Positions 1 to 10,399 of a stretch of 64,000 nt of DNA are shown here, piece after piece. The translations under genes and the position numbers were made by a program. Numbering within the stretch: the stretch's first letter is position 1; every line of letters starts with the position of its first letter. This stretch comes from Blattamonas nauphoetae. Its lineage: Eukaryota; Preaxostyla; Oxymonadida. The notes beneath the pieces were generated by a model. The model did not search any database. It was given only the letters and a program-made list of their open reading frames with translations, and was not told the origin of the DNA. Location: the NCBI GenBank assembly GCA_033064195.1, contig JARBJD010000013.1, positions 124,001 to 188,000 of the forward strand, in the 5' to 3' direction.

Positions 1-123
1 TTTGATGCTTCACTGAATTATGCATTCGCATAAGCTGTAAGCGATAATAGAGATTTGTTCATGTAAGATTTAACTCTAATTGAAATATACTTTTGGTTTT
101 TTTATTTTGTATGAAAACACACA

Positions 124-489
124 ATGTCACAAAAGATAGTGTACGTTCAACCACAAAGAAAAGCACAAGCGAAGAAACCAAAAATGAGATACGGACCAGA
201 GACTCAAGCAGCATTGAAACGAATCTTTGCTGAGGATGACATTCAAACCAGACGCAATGATGCTCTGTGTAGTCTTCCATCAGCACGTGAGAATATTCCG
301 AGAACTAGACGAAATTGGACTGCGAAAATAGAAGAATATGGACAAGGTCCTGAAGTGATGGTGTACGATCATGAGCAGACCTTCGATACGGATCAAACTG
401 ATCACAGCTTTTTTGATGACACCTTCTTTTCACCGTTCACTTCACTTTACTTGTTTTTGTGGTATTGCCTTGTTCATTTTAGCATGTGA
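124..489 (+). CDS. Small basic protein of the Polinton-like element, function unknown
   Basis: An open frame of 121 codons follows a T-rich stretch at about 93-108, the same arrangement as the other genes of this element. The first 60 residues are rich in Lys, Arg and Gln (for example KAQAKKPKMRYGPETQAALK), suggesting a nucleic-acid-binding or core-type protein, but this is inference from composition. The last third is hydrophobic and aromatic and may be read beyond the true coding part. I do not recognise the family. No counterpart precedes copy B. Confidence 0.4.
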   Translation: MSQKIVYVQPQRKAQAKKPKMRYGPETQAALKRIFAEDDIQTRRNDALCSLPSARENIPRTRRNWTAKIEEYGQGPEVMVYDHEQTFDTDQTDHSFFDDTFFSPFTSLYLFLWYCLVHFSM

Positions 490-619
490 AGAGACAATAG
501 TAGTTCAACAGTTCGTTATTTCGTCATTTTTGTCAATTCTCTCTCTATTTCCACCAATTTCATGTTCTCAAAAACAAAAGAGGTCACAAAAGTGAAGGAA
601 CAAGTGATGAAATGTTCGA

Positions 620-1255
620 TTGATTGAGATTAAACAACAAACGAGACAGTTTTTGAAGCTCCTAAATAGGAGGTTGATCAGACCCCAAATTTGTGGAGTC
701 TGGTCGGCAGATCACAGATATAGCCGTGTGATCAGACTGTATCGAAGGTCTGATTTTGAGACTGGAGATCTGATTGCAGTCAATGGTGCCATGCTAACTC
801 CATACACTCATGAAGAAAGCTGTTGGTGATCACATGTCAAACATATTCGGAATAACTCGTGCAAATCGAAGCAATCTAGCTGATTCCAGCAATAATGTGT
901 TAGACCATATGGTGGTCAATTCTATTCATCCAAAACTGCAGCATTGATGTGGAATCAGTGGCTTGTTGATCATGTGGAGAACTACGATCCCAGTATGAAA
1001 CAAAAGAAAGCCTTCAAGGCACAGATTCATCCAGTGTTTCTCCAAATGATCACTCCAGACTCAACTTTCTTAAAAGAATACTTCAATCACTATTCAGATG
1101 ACATATCGACACCTTGTAATGAGCTGGCATTCAAAGCATTCCAAACAAGAACAGATGATGATATCGATCAATTCCAATCTGAAATGCCTGGATACTGTCG
1201 ATTTGCACAGGTGGACAGTTCTGGAATGGGAGATATAGATCGAGCAGAAATGTGA
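620..1255 (+). other. Polinton-like coding remnants, unrecognised
   Basis: Two short plus-strand frames (620-829 and 944-1255) read as plausible protein. The second is acidic and Asp/Asn-rich with phrases such as DDDIDQFQSEMPGYCRF. Codon use and composition match the neighbouring element genes. A T-rich stretch (1265-1292) separates them from the next gene. No known domain is visible, and I treat these as parts of the fossil element rather than as separate working genes. Confidence 0.3.
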
Positions 1256-1295
1256 ATTTAAATACATTAATATATATTTTTTATTTTTATAGAAA

Positions 1296-1793
1296 GTGAT
1301 GCAACCAATTCTATGTTGTCAATTTACACAACACCCAAGTTCTTCAGAACCAACATCAATCACCAACAATGTCATCATCGACAATAAAGGATCCAATTCC
1401 GGAAGATCAAATAGTGAGCAAAGTGCTCATGTGGAGCTCGAAAATGAACGAGGTGAATATGATCTACCATTGGAGACATATCCATCAGCACCAATCCAAA
1501 GCCGTTCAATTCCACTTCGAGAATATACATCAAACATTTCAGCATTCAAAGATCAACTATTGCTCGTCTACAAGAATGCATTCGCTTGCGAAAAGAAACT
1601 ATTGAATAACCTCATTGAACCATCAAAGAAACTGATCACAAACCATTGTGCTTTATATGCTCTCATTGCGACACACACCGGAATCAATGATGTGGTGATT
1701 GAACTGGATGATTTGTCAACAAAATGTTCATACATTCATGCTCTCCCCATGTTTAGAACCATTTTCAAGATCCTGGTGGAGGAAAAGACATGA
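1296..1793 (+). CDS. Polinton-associated protein, function unknown
   Basis: A 165-codon frame that begins directly after the T-rich stretch at 1270-1290, which supports this start. The amino half is polar and Ser/Asn/Glu-rich and probably disordered. The carboxyl half (from about residue 95) is predicted helical, with alternating Leu/Ile and Lys. There is no signal peptide or membrane segment. It lies upstream of the two MAPG genes and the candidate capsid gene, so a virion or assembly role is possible. I do not recognise the family. Confidence 0.35.
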   Translation: MMQPILCCQFTQHPSSSEPTSITNNVIIDNKGSNSGRSNSEQSAHVELENERGEYDLPLETYPSAPIQSRSIPLREYTSNISAFKDQLLLVYKNAFACEKKLLNNLIEPSKKLITNHCALYALIATHTGINDVVIELDDLSTKCSYIHALPMFRTIFKILVEEKT

Positions 1794-1938
1794 GTATCGC
1801 CTACAATGAAGCATACAACACTATTCTCAATTGTGACATTTCTCTAACAAAGACAATACCCCGTTCGGGCAGAAATCTCTTCTGAGATTATTTCCTCGCT
1901 AAAATTATAAATGAATTGTATTTTTAATTTTTACATAA

Positions 1939-2170
1939 ATGGCACCAGGAAATTTCAACAAACACAAAAATATCGGCAAACAATTCTTTCAATTCATCAA
2001 ACCTCTAGCTCCAACGTTGCTTCAAGTCGGTGGTGGATTACTCTCTCAAACGAACAGTAAATTTGGACAAACAGCAGGTGGAATACTGAATGGATTAGGA
2101 TGAATGATGGACGTTTATCAACAAAACAAAGCGATCAATCGTCAACAAAACCCGCAGATGATCGAGTAAG
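1939..2170 (+). pseudogene. MAPG-1 small structural-type protein, copy A (fossil)
   Basis: This stretch is the copy A relative of the open gene at 8499-8810 in copy B. It begins with the same Met-Ala-Pro-Gly start after a T-rich leader (1916-1935) and carries the same Gly-rich middle. This copy is broken. It belongs to the block MAPG-1, MAPG-2, capsid that recurs in both copies. Confidence 0.5.
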
Positions 2171-2284
2171 AACCTCCACGAAATGAACGATACTCAAATG
2201 ATGACATACCTCAATCGTCAAATTCCAAAATCCAATTTAATGGATTCTAATTCACAAGAAATCGAATATTTTTATTTTCCTAAA

Positions 2285-2584
2285 ATGGCACCAGGTTGGC
2301 TATCAAAATTAACTACAGTCGGCAAAAACATCCTCAGAGTTGGAGCTCCATTTCTGAATCTCATCCCCTTTGTTGGACCACTGATTTCGAAGGTAGCGCA
2401 GACAGGAATTGAAATGATACCAGACGTGAAATCGGATCAGCAAATCCATGCAGAAAAGATGGCACAATATGAGCAAGCAATGAATGAAGGAAACACAGCA
2501 GTTGCGAACAAGCTCAGAGGAGAAATACTGAAACTGGAAGAAAAGCTGAAACCAAAAGCGAAGAAACCAAAAAAGAAAAAGTAA
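2285..2584 (+). CDS. MAPG-2 protein with hydrophobic amino half and Lys-rich tail, copy A
   Basis: I place the start at the ATG at 2285, which follows a T-rich leader (2268-2280) and matches the start in copy B at 8848. The protein is about 99 residues. Residues 1-40 form a hydrophobic, Gly/Pro-broken segment (GWLSKLTTVGKNILRVGAPF and onward) that could insert in or disrupt membranes. Residues 55-85 look like a charged helix, and the end is a Lys-rich tail. Small capsid-associated proteins with lytic amino ends (adenovirus protein VI type) are a possible analogy, but I see no sequence match that proves it. Confidence 0.5.
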   Translation: MAPGWLSKLTTVGKNILRVGAPFLNLIPFVGPLISKVAQTGIEMIPDVKSDQQIHAEKMAQYEQAMNEGNTAVANKLRGEILKLEEKLKPKAKKPKKKK

Positions 2585-2625
2585 CTAGACTTAAAGCATA
2601 AATGTAATTTTTTATTTTTGTTAAA

Positions 2626-3867
2626 ATGAACTCGCATATAACACATCTGACAAACAAAAGAACTGGAGCATCATCATTGACTGGAAATACCACTGGAAGG
2701 ATAGAATACACGAGAGATGACATGGGTCAAATTCAACAACAACTTAGGTCCGAACATTTCATTAATTACCTAATGAATGATGGGGCACACAGTACTTCGA
2801 TTCAAGAATTGAAACCATCAGAGAATGCACGATTCTACACAGGACAAGAGATAATCATTCCACTGACTGGTAATCAGGACATTTGTCAAATTGATGATTC
2901 ATTCATAACGTTCACCATGACTGCGACTCTGAAAGTTAATACTTGGCAAACAACAGCTGGTAAGGTTGGATCGTACATGAATGAGAGGATATTCATCTTC
3001 GTTGGACTCAAACATTCAGCATCAATCTTTCGTGACCTTACTGTTCTTCACAACAATCAGAGAATCATCAGCACAACAAACAATGACGTTTCAATGGAGT
3101 CTCACATCTACAATATGATAAAACCGAAGAGTCAATTGGAGAATCGAAAACATTGTCACACACCTTGGCAGAATGCTTGGAATCATGATGAATCGGTTGC
3201 TGGTGTTTCTATTCCACTTTCGGATTTTACAACGACGTCCGGAACAGGAGTGTTTCAAGACACTATTGATGTACCAATTCGTGTGTCGATTAATCTTGAA
3301 GATCTTCTGATATTCTCAGGGATGACTGACTATCCAAAATGTCTCTTTGGTGATTTGAAATTGAGTGTGCACATGAATGAGGATGCGTTTGTTTGTTGTT
3401 CTGTTAATCCTGAACTCACTTTGAAAGATACGCTATCATCACTCGTAACTGGAACAGCAGCAGCACCAACGATTAAAGCAGCAATTCTCAATTGCATTCA
3501 ACATCGTCCATATTTCCTAACCAATCTTGTCACCTCATGCACAAAGAACTTCGTTCAAATTGGTCAATCATTTCAGCAACCAACAGTTACAAAGGACATT
3601 GTTTGTTCAACAGCCAATGTCGTGACAACAGAACCAGAATTTGTGGATCAATACATCTCATTGAACGTCACAAACTATCGGATTGATGACGTGTATTGCA
3701 TGAGTGTTGGATACAAAATGAAAGATGGTGCGATAAAGAAACTCATGGAGATGTATCAGAATCGTCCTGGAACAATTCCGGCAGAAAAGATCTCATTCTA
3801 TCCATTTGTCCAGAATGACCCTCCCCATTTTATTGTTTCAAATCACTTCTTTCATTCTGTTCAAACT
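2626..3867 (+). pseudogene. Candidate capsid (jelly-roll type) gene, copy A, interrupted by another element (fossil)
   Basis: The gene starts at an ATG after a T-rich leader (2606-2620). The protein is rich in beta-forming stretches and polar loops, without membrane segments, and repeats almost line for line the protein encoded at 9179-10339. Its position after small structural-type genes and its beta-rich character fit a jelly-roll capsid protein of the Polinton lineage. I cannot decide between major capsid and penton from the sequence alone. The gene meets the 4.4-kb inverted-repeat element at 3868. Confidence 0.45.
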
Positions 3868-3897
3868 ATTTTTTGGGGCAAAACCTTATCTTTTCAC
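3868..3897 (+). repeat. Left terminal inverted repeat of the 4.4-kb element
   Basis: Thirty bases, exactly the reverse complement of 8278-8307. The match ends sharply on both sides. Confidence 0.8.
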
Positions 3898-4339
3898 TAG
3901 GTCACAAGTGAAGTTGATCAAACCCATTATTTTGTCAAATGTCGTCAGGGGGTTTCAAAGCTGAGAATTGATGTGAATGGTACTGAAATATGACAAAAGA
4001 AGACTCAATTACTCCTTTCTCCGAAGAGAAACCATGACATTGCTCTCTTGTCATGGGGGAGAAGGGCATGACAATTGACGCTTGTGTTCTCTCTCTTTTC
4101 ACAGCTATGAATGCGGTTTTGATGAATGTGAGTGTGATAGAATCTCTGTGGCAGCCATTTTCGCCGTTCGGTTGTTCTCAACAGAGTTTTAATGCGACTG
4201 TTCCACACAGAGCGAATCTGGTGTGACCATCATCGACCACCGAGCTGACAGATACTCCCCCACAACACCAACACTCTCAGCCTCTACGCACACCTCATCA
4301 GCACTCAAACTTGCCAATCCAGATCGGGCATCTGAGGTA

Positions 4340-7300
4340 AGAGATGTTCAAACGATCAAACAGAAAGACACTACTCCAATCATCGACGAGCAGGTCCAAT
4401 GTATCGAGGGATGGGATGGAGATCGTTGTACGTTCGCTTGTTGCTGCTGTCCCTCACTTCGTATTCGTTCTGAATGAGCCAAACATAAAGAGGCATCTGC
4501 GAGATCAGAGTCGACAGTCCGTAAACTGGAAATTCATTGGCGACGTTGATGGCTGCATCTGTCAACCCATCATCGCGTTGAGAACAGGTGTTTGGAACCG
4601 ATTCGGGTTGATTGTGGGTGACAGGATGAGTGACAACGTTTGTGGAAGTCTGAAGTCGGATGGAGTGGTGAATTGAGAGAGGCCGATCTGCTGAAGTGGC
4701 GGTGGGACCGCGAGAGGGTTCACGTGCGTGTTGTTGTTCGAATCCGAGACATTGCTTGTTGATGGAAGCAGTGCCCCTTCATGTCTTTACCGATCCTCAC
4801 TTGCAACAGAGGCATTGTCCTCGGAAGCAGCTTCTTCATCTACATCTTCTTCACCCTCCGACTTTTCGTCCATCGACTCGTCGACATTGTGTGTCATTGT
4901 TCCAGTCATCGTTTCATCTCCGTTTGTCGCAATCAGCCTTCGGATGACACTTCGCAGTTTCGGCTTCGGGACTTCAAGCAGATCCATCAGAGCGAGTCGT
5001 CGAATCTTCATCATTTGGGCGGTGAAGTAGAAAGCAACGAACGAAATATAGAACATCACTAACACACCACCTCCAACAAGAATCTCAACATACACAACGA
5101 TCATCGTTGTTGCCGATTGAGACGTTTCGTCCATGTAAGCAAAGACGGCACGCTTGATTCCGTTCATGATGGGTTGCTGGGAGTTGGCCAGGAGGTACAG
5201 CATGTCACTCGGAAACGTCGGGTACGTGATTTTGAATCGACCAGTCCCATCGTCTGTTGGAACTTTCTCACAATTGGCCAATTCGCTCGTCTTCTGCGCG
5301 AGGAGCACAAGTGATTCCAGAAGTGTCACTGAGTTCGTCGTTTCGTCTTGAACCATCGGTTCTGGATCAGTTCCGAGCTCCGACCACGGATTGACTTCGA
5401 GAGCCATTCGGATGGTATACGTTTCCACATCTGGAGAGACCTACGGATCAATGAATGACGTGAGTTCGAAGATGGATGTGGCCAGCTTTGTGAGGAATGC
5501 TGACCCTTCTTCCAGTCCAGCTCTGATGATTGACTCCCGCATGACGGCTGGGCCCTTTCCATCTGTTGGGGATTCGTACAGGAAGCCGTACTGCAAGTCG
5601 TGAACGAGGGCGACGATGACGACGGCGATGAAGTCCATGTGGAGGAGTGAGAGGAACACACAGACCATCGTCTGCGTTGATTTGATATCACGGCCGCCAC
5701 TCCCACCAAGTCCGGTGACGAGAGCGTATCCTCTCTTCTTCTTTTTCTTCTGTTTCTTCTTCTTCTTCTTCTGCTTGGAAGCGCCAGACGCTCCACTCGC
5801 TCCGCTCATGTGACTTGCCTTTTCATCTTGTGGTGCGTTTGGATCCATCGGCTGGAGAGCATCTTGTGGGTCTGTGCCTCCAGTCGCTGTGGGAAGTGTG
5901 ACAGTCGAGTCTTCCTCAATCTGATCAGCTCGGGCAAGGATGAAGTCAGCAATGTCTTTGTCGTGGAAGATGTCCATGAGAAGAGCGGCGTATTGCCGAA
6001 GTGGTGCAGTTTCGACGTTTTCTCGCCCTCCTTCACATCCATCCCGTCCTTCTTTGCCTGCGACAACGCTCGATCCCAATCGGCGAGGAAGAGTGGATCG
6101 CCCAAATCTCGTCCTGACCCGTCCGCGTCCACCGCTGTCCACTTCACTGCGTCGTCGCTGTTCGCACGAAACGGATTCGGAAGCGGATGCTGTGTTGTGT
6201 GCTGAGGGTCGTCTTTTGTCTGCTCGGACAGTGATTCTGTCCTGTCATCGATGTTCTCTGTGGTTGTGCGTGGGGCTGTCTTCGTCTTCGCTTGGAAGTC
6301 TTTTGCAAGCTGTCTGAGCTTGAGTGCGATGCGTCGTTGTGTCTCCAGCGCCGAGAACGAGACGAGAGTGGTGAAGCTTTCGATGAGATCGCGCAGCACC
6401 CACAGCGCGTGCACCGACGACTGCCTCTCCCTCTGCCGCAGCTTCTTGTCGGAGATGTTTTACTAATCAAACGTGTCCCACCCATTGGTGCGTCTGGTGT
6501 GCGGGTTGGAGTTGGCTGAGGGTGACATGTTGTGGTAGAAGAAGTACGGCGAGGACATCGCCCAGAACGAGGACGGTGGGAGGATGAACGGCGACAGCAG
6601 ATAGTTCGGTTCGTGCTACGTGAGGGACGTGGAAGTGGCGTGTGCTGGCTCGTAGGAAGGCGAGAGGTGGATGTCGGCGAGGTTGATGGGGTGGAGCAGA
6701 GGGAACGAGGGCGGAGCTGTACAGACTCTGCGGAAGGAGGGAGACGAGGTAGTGTTCGATCGAGGCGGGCGACGAGAGGAGGAAGAACAGGTCTCTGCAA
6801 CAATCGCGGATGTGCAGTGCGACTGAGTTTCCCACAGCGTTCGCCTCAGCCGCAATCGACAAGCTCATCCAGCTTGTGTCTTCCTTTTCTTGCGATCGGG
6901 GCTGTGGTGCGGAGAAGAGAATCAAGTGTCTGAGAAGCGTCCTGGTCTGGATTCGAGGTGAATAGTTGTTCATCCAGCTTGACTTGTGTACAACCATCTC
7001 TTCAGACCCGTTTTGTGATTGCTTTCAAGGTCAACCGCAATATCCAACATAGTTGAAAAATTCGTTGAGAATTTACTGATGGCATGTGCTCCTCGTCGTC
7101 GTACAGGATTTCGGGTTTTTTGACATTGAGAAGAGGAGGAAAAGATGACGAAAAGAGAAGATGCTTCGTTGTGGGCTTGAGTCCATTGAGTTGACGAGTG
7201 TGAAGGGTTGGTTTCATCCGATTTCAGGCGGAGGCGACACGCTGACAACCTATTTTGATTTGATCGATTGGTGGAGAGGAACCGATGGATGGAGGAGAGA

Positions 7301-8192
7301 GAAGAGAATGATGGTGGAGTGGATGTGGAGGAAGGAGGAGAGCGATGGATACTCGTCGAGGAGGGTGATTGGGCATGTTGTGATGGACAAGAGAGGAAGA
7401 GCGCTCGTCAGTGATGCGTCAATGCTGGTGGAACAGAAATTGGCGAGGTCAGTCGAAACTGAGAGCAGGAATGGGATAGTTGTGGGGGAGAGAGACGACT
7501 TGTGGTGAATGAAGAGGAGAAGGATCTCGATTACCTCTTCCAGCTGCGGCCGAAGTTTGCGTTGCTCCAGAAAGGAGGCAAGGGGAAATGGGGTGGAATG
7601 GGAGAAAATGTGGGACAACAGTGATTGGGAGAGGAACAAAGTTGAGAAGAGGACATTGTTCTGTTCCTGTGAAGGAATTGGGGTGCACGAATAGAACAGA
7701 GCACCTTTGTCGATGAAACGAGAGCTATAGCTGAAGAAAAGATGAATCTGCTGTGTATCTTTCGAATGATGGCGATTGACGGCAGATTTGGAGGCTGAGG
7801 AGCGGATCGGAACGGAAATTCTTTGAAGTACTTTTCAAGTCGTTTGAACTCTGGCGGTTCGAACAGATTTTGACGATTGCGGGTTGATTTCAAGAGAGTC
7901 ATCTTGATAAAATGAATATGAGGCGGCGACCACGGACGATGTGAGGGCATAGTTGGAGTAGAGAAGTGGTGGAGAAGGATCGTCGAATGAAGAATACAGC
8001 ATTGTCAGGAGACTGAAATAAAAACGTGGATAGTTGTTGAGATGTTTGTCTCGATTGATTCCTGCGATAAGAATCCAAACGAGAGAGATCTGACCGAAGA
8101 CGGTTATTCTGTGGAGACTGCGACATGCTGCCAGATAACTGATGTCTTCCATCATTTCCCCATATCACAGAAGAATATATGACGAGGGACAA
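4340..8192 (-). CDS. Host-like multi-membrane protein with mini-introns or frame breaks (TmcB-like, tentative)
   Basis: Coding-like minus-strand frames run almost continuously from about 8155 down to about 4380. The first section has several hydrophobic segments (near 8040-8110, 7930-7990 and 7420-7560). The middle has a long Lys tract (about 5745-5775). The best-defined block, 4787-5428, ends with two membrane spans followed by a basic stretch (MMKIRRLALMDLLEVPKPKL), a pattern seen in large TmcB-like membrane proteins of protists. That match is from memory of family style, not an alignment. Coding resumes after a possible 36-nt intron at 4755-4790. An in-frame TAG occurs at 5441, so either another splice or a break is present. 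The gene lies wholly between the 30-bp inverted ends. Confidence 0.4.
4755..4790 (-). other. Candidate mini-intron (36 nt)
   Basis: On the minus strand this segment begins GTAAAG and ends CAAG. Removing it keeps frame and joins an acidic coding block to a Ser/Thr/Pro-rich block that stays open for about 50 more codons. Without removal an in-frame TAA ends the protein. Confidence 0.45.
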
Positions 8193-8277
8193 GGTGTACG
8201 ACGATTTTAATCAACTGTCGTGGTGGAAGAAGATCGGACTCATAATCATTTTTGAGAGTTGCGATGAAACCGATCTT

Positions 8278-8307
8278 GTGAAAAGATAAGGTTTTGCCCC
8301 AAAAAAT
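8278..8307 (-). repeat. Right terminal inverted repeat of the 4.4-kb element
   Basis: Exact reverse complement of 3868-3897. Polinton copy B homology begins about 20 bases further right, near 8326. Confidence 0.8.
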
Positions 8308-8498
8308 GGCTTGATTAGAACAAACGAAGCATACAACACTATTCTCAATTATGGCATTTCTCTGACGAAAGCTATACCCCGTTAGGGCAGAAATCTCTTC
8401 TGAGATTTTTTCCTCGCATAAATTATAAATGAATTGTATTTTTTATTTTTACTTAAATAGACTTCGTCTCTTCAACACAATTTCTCAAAATTGCATAA

Positions 8499-8810
8499 AT
8501 GGCACCAGGAAGTTTCAACAAACTCAAAAATATCGGCAAGCAATTCTTTCAATTCATCAAACCTCTAGCTCCAACGTTGCTTCAAGTCGGTGGTGGATTG
8601 CTCTCTCAAACGAACAGTAAATTTGGACAAACAGCAGGTGGAATACTGAATGGATTAGGAGGAATGATGGACGTTTATCAACAGAATAAAGCAATCAATC
8701 GAGCACCACAAAAACCACAGATGATTGAGTACGAACCTCCACGAAATGGACGATACTCCAATGATGAGATGCCACTCTCGTCAAATTCCAAAATTCAATT
8801 CAAAGGATAA
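8499..8810 (+). CDS. MAPG-1 small Gly-rich protein, copy B
   Basis: A 103-residue protein starting Met-Ala-Pro-Gly. Residues 1-45 contain a helical segment and then a Gly-rich hydrophobic part (LLQVGGGLLSQ). The tail is Pro/Asn/Ser-rich. Its start resembles that of the next gene (MAPGSFNKLKNIGKQ against MAPGWLSKLAAVGKN), so the two adjacent genes are probably old duplicates. A minor virion protein is the likeliest role, by context only. A T-rich leader lies at 8436-8451. Confidence 0.5.
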   Translation: MAPGSFNKLKNIGKQFFQFIKPLAPTLLQVGGGLLSQTNSKFGQTAGGILNGLGGMMDVYQQNKAINRAPQKPQMIEYEPPRNGRYSNDEMPLSSNSKIQFKG

Positions 8811-8847
8811 TCATTCACTAGTATTCGAATATTTTTATTTTCCTAAA

Positions 8848-9150
8848 ATGGCACCGGGTTGGTTATCAAAATTAGCAGCAGTTGGCAAAAACATACTCAG
8901 AGTTGGAGCTCCATTTCTGAATCTTCTTCCCTTCGTTGGACCACTGATTTCGAAGGTTGCACAGACAGGAGTTGAAATGATCCCAGACGTGAAATCGGAT
9001 CAGCAAATCCATGCAGAAAAGATGGCACAATATGAGCAAGCAATGAATGAAGGAAACACAGCAGTTGCGAACAAGCTCAGAGGAGAAATACTGAGACTAG
9101 AAGAAAAGTTGAAGCCGAAGCCAAAGAAGAAGAAACTGAAAAAGAAATAA
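8848..9150 (+). CDS. MAPG-2 protein with hydrophobic amino half and Lys-rich tail, copy B
   Basis: A 100-residue protein closely matching copy A (2285-2584), differing mostly by conservative changes, which suggests both copies were once under selection. The start at 8848 follows the leader ATTTTTATTTTCCTAAA, shared with copy A. Residues 1-40 are hydrophobic with Gly and Pro turns, residues 55-85 are a charged helix, and the tail is Lys-rich. It lies 28 bases before the candidate capsid start at 9179. Function is inferred only from context: a membrane-active or capsid-associated small protein. Confidence 0.5.
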   Translation: MAPGWLSKLAAVGKNILRVGAPFLNLLPFVGPLISKVAQTGVEMIPDVKSDQQIHAEKMAQYEQAMNEGNTAVANKLRGEILRLEEKLKPKPKKKKLKKK

Positions 9151-9178
9151 GCATTCTTGTTTTTTTATTTTTGATAAA

Positions 9179-10339
9179 ATGAACTCGCATATAACACATC
9201 TGACAAACAAAAGAACTGGAGCATCATCATTGACTGGAAATACCACGGGAAGGATAGAATACACGAGAGATGACATGGGTCAAATACAACAGCAACTAAT
9301 GTCTGAACATCACGTAAATTTCCTCTTGAATGATGGAGCATATAGTACTTCCATTCAAGAATTGAAACCATCAGAGAATGCCCGATTCTACACAGGACAA
9401 GAGATAATCATTCCACTGACTGGCAATCAAGATATTTGTCAAATTGATGATTCATTCACTACGTTCACAATGACTGCTACATTGAAACTCAAGAATTGGA
9501 TAACAACAGCAGGTAAAATTGGATCGTTTATGAATGAGAGAATGTTCATCTTCGTTGGACTCAAACATTCGGCATCAATCTTTCGTGACCTTACTGTTCT
9601 TTACAACAATCAGAGAATCATCAGCACAACAAATATTGATGTATCAATGAAATCACACATATACAATATGATAAAACCGAAGAGTCAATTGGAGAATCGA
9701 AAACATTGTCACACACCTTGGCAGAATGCTTGGAATCATGATGAATCGGTTGCTGGTGTTTATATTCCACTTTCGGATTTTACAACGACGTCCGGAACAG
9801 GAGTGTTTCAAGACACTATTGATGTACCAATTCGTGTGTCAATCAATCTTGAAGATCTTCTCATTTTCTCAGGGATGACTGACTATCCAAGATGTCTCTT
9901 TGGTGATTTGAAATTGAGTGTGCACATGAATGAGGATGCATTTGTTTGTTGTTCTGTTAATCCTGAACTCACTTTGAAAGATACACAATCATCACTCGTA
10001 CCTGGAACAGCATCAGCACCAACGAGTAAAGCAGCAATTCTCAATTGCATTCAACATCGTCCCTATTTTCTGAATAATCTTGTCACCTCATGCACAAAGA
10101 ACTATGTACAAATTGGTCAATCATTTCTTCAACCAACAGTTGCCAAAGACATTGTTTGCTCAGCTGCCAATGCCGTGACAACAGAACCAGAATTTGTGGA
10201 TCAGTACATTTCTCTTCGTATCATGGAATCTCAAATTGATGATGTGCATTACATGAGTGTTGGATACAAGATGAAAAATATCGCGAAAGAGAATCTGAAG
10301 CAGATGTACCCTCAATCCAAAAAGGGTCAAATTTCCTAA
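9179..10339 (+). CDS. Candidate capsid (jelly-roll type) protein, copy B, partial (fossil)
   Basis: The frame starts after the leader TTTTTTTATTTTTGATAAA and covers 386 codons. It is highly similar to copy A through about residue 370 and then ends in sequence unlike copy A, next to the inserted remnant. Beta-rich, with no signal peptide or membrane span. Long conserved stretches include TGQEIIIPLTGNQDICQIDD and FIFVGLKHSASIFRDLTVL. Coding that looks like the distal part of a similar gene reappears beyond the nested remnant near 11863. Confidence 0.45.
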   Translation: MNSHITHLTNKRTGASSLTGNTTGRIEYTRDDMGQIQQQLMSEHHVNFLLNDGAYSTSIQELKPSENARFYTGQEIIIPLTGNQDICQIDDSFTTFTMTATLKLKNWITTAGKIGSFMNERMFIFVGLKHSASIFRDLTVLYNNQRIISTTNIDVSMKSHIYNMIKPKSQLENRKHCHTPWQNAWNHDESVAGVYIPLSDFTTTSGTGVFQDTIDVPIRVSINLEDLLIFSGMTDYPRCLFGDLKLSVHMNEDAFVCCSVNPELTLKDTQSSLVPGTASAPTSKAAILNCIQHRPYFLNNLVTSCTKNYVQIGQSFLQPTVAKDIVCSAANAVTTEPEFVDQYISLRIMESQIDDVHYMSVGYKMKNIAKENLKQMYPQSKKGQIS

Positions 10340-10399
10340 AAGGGTTAAATTTTGGCCCTCTGGTGGTTCCACATTTCACACTTTGATCCTTTTTGTCAA

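Larger units (their letters stand above)
1..3867. mobile_element. Polinton-like element, copy A (partial, fossil)
   Basis: The left edge of the window cuts into this element, so its outer terminus is not seen. It contains a run of short plus-strand genes, most with a T-rich stretch (TTTTTATTTTT type) just before the start codon, ending in a candidate capsid gene. From about 1808 onward it is closely related to copy B starting near 8326, gene for gene. The polymerase, integrase, packaging ATPase and protease expected of a complete Polinton are not in the window. The copy is broken, with a few breaks, and the 4.4-kb inverted-repeat element at 3868 follows its capsid gene. Family assignment rests on gene order and protein character, so it is tentative. 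Confidence 0.55.
3868..8307. mobile_element. 4.4-kb terminal-inverted-repeat element carrying a host-like gene
   Basis: The ends are 30-bp inverted repeats that match perfectly: 3868-3897 and 8278-8307, beginning ATTTTTTGGGGCAAAACC on the left. No transposase is visible inside. Instead the minus strand holds a long host-like membrane protein gene. The element lies exactly between the two Polinton-like copies, so one end touches the copy A capsid gene and the other touches the start of copy B. I could not find a convincing target-site duplication, so superfamily is unassigned. It could be a non-autonomous element that captured a gene, or a host segment bounded by two separate insertions. Confidence 0.6.

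Noticed and set aside
5616-6933. Plus-strand frames opposite the membrane protein gene
   Set aside because: They mirror low-complexity Lys, Ser and Glu codons on the minus strand. The minus reading gives membrane spans and ordered helices.
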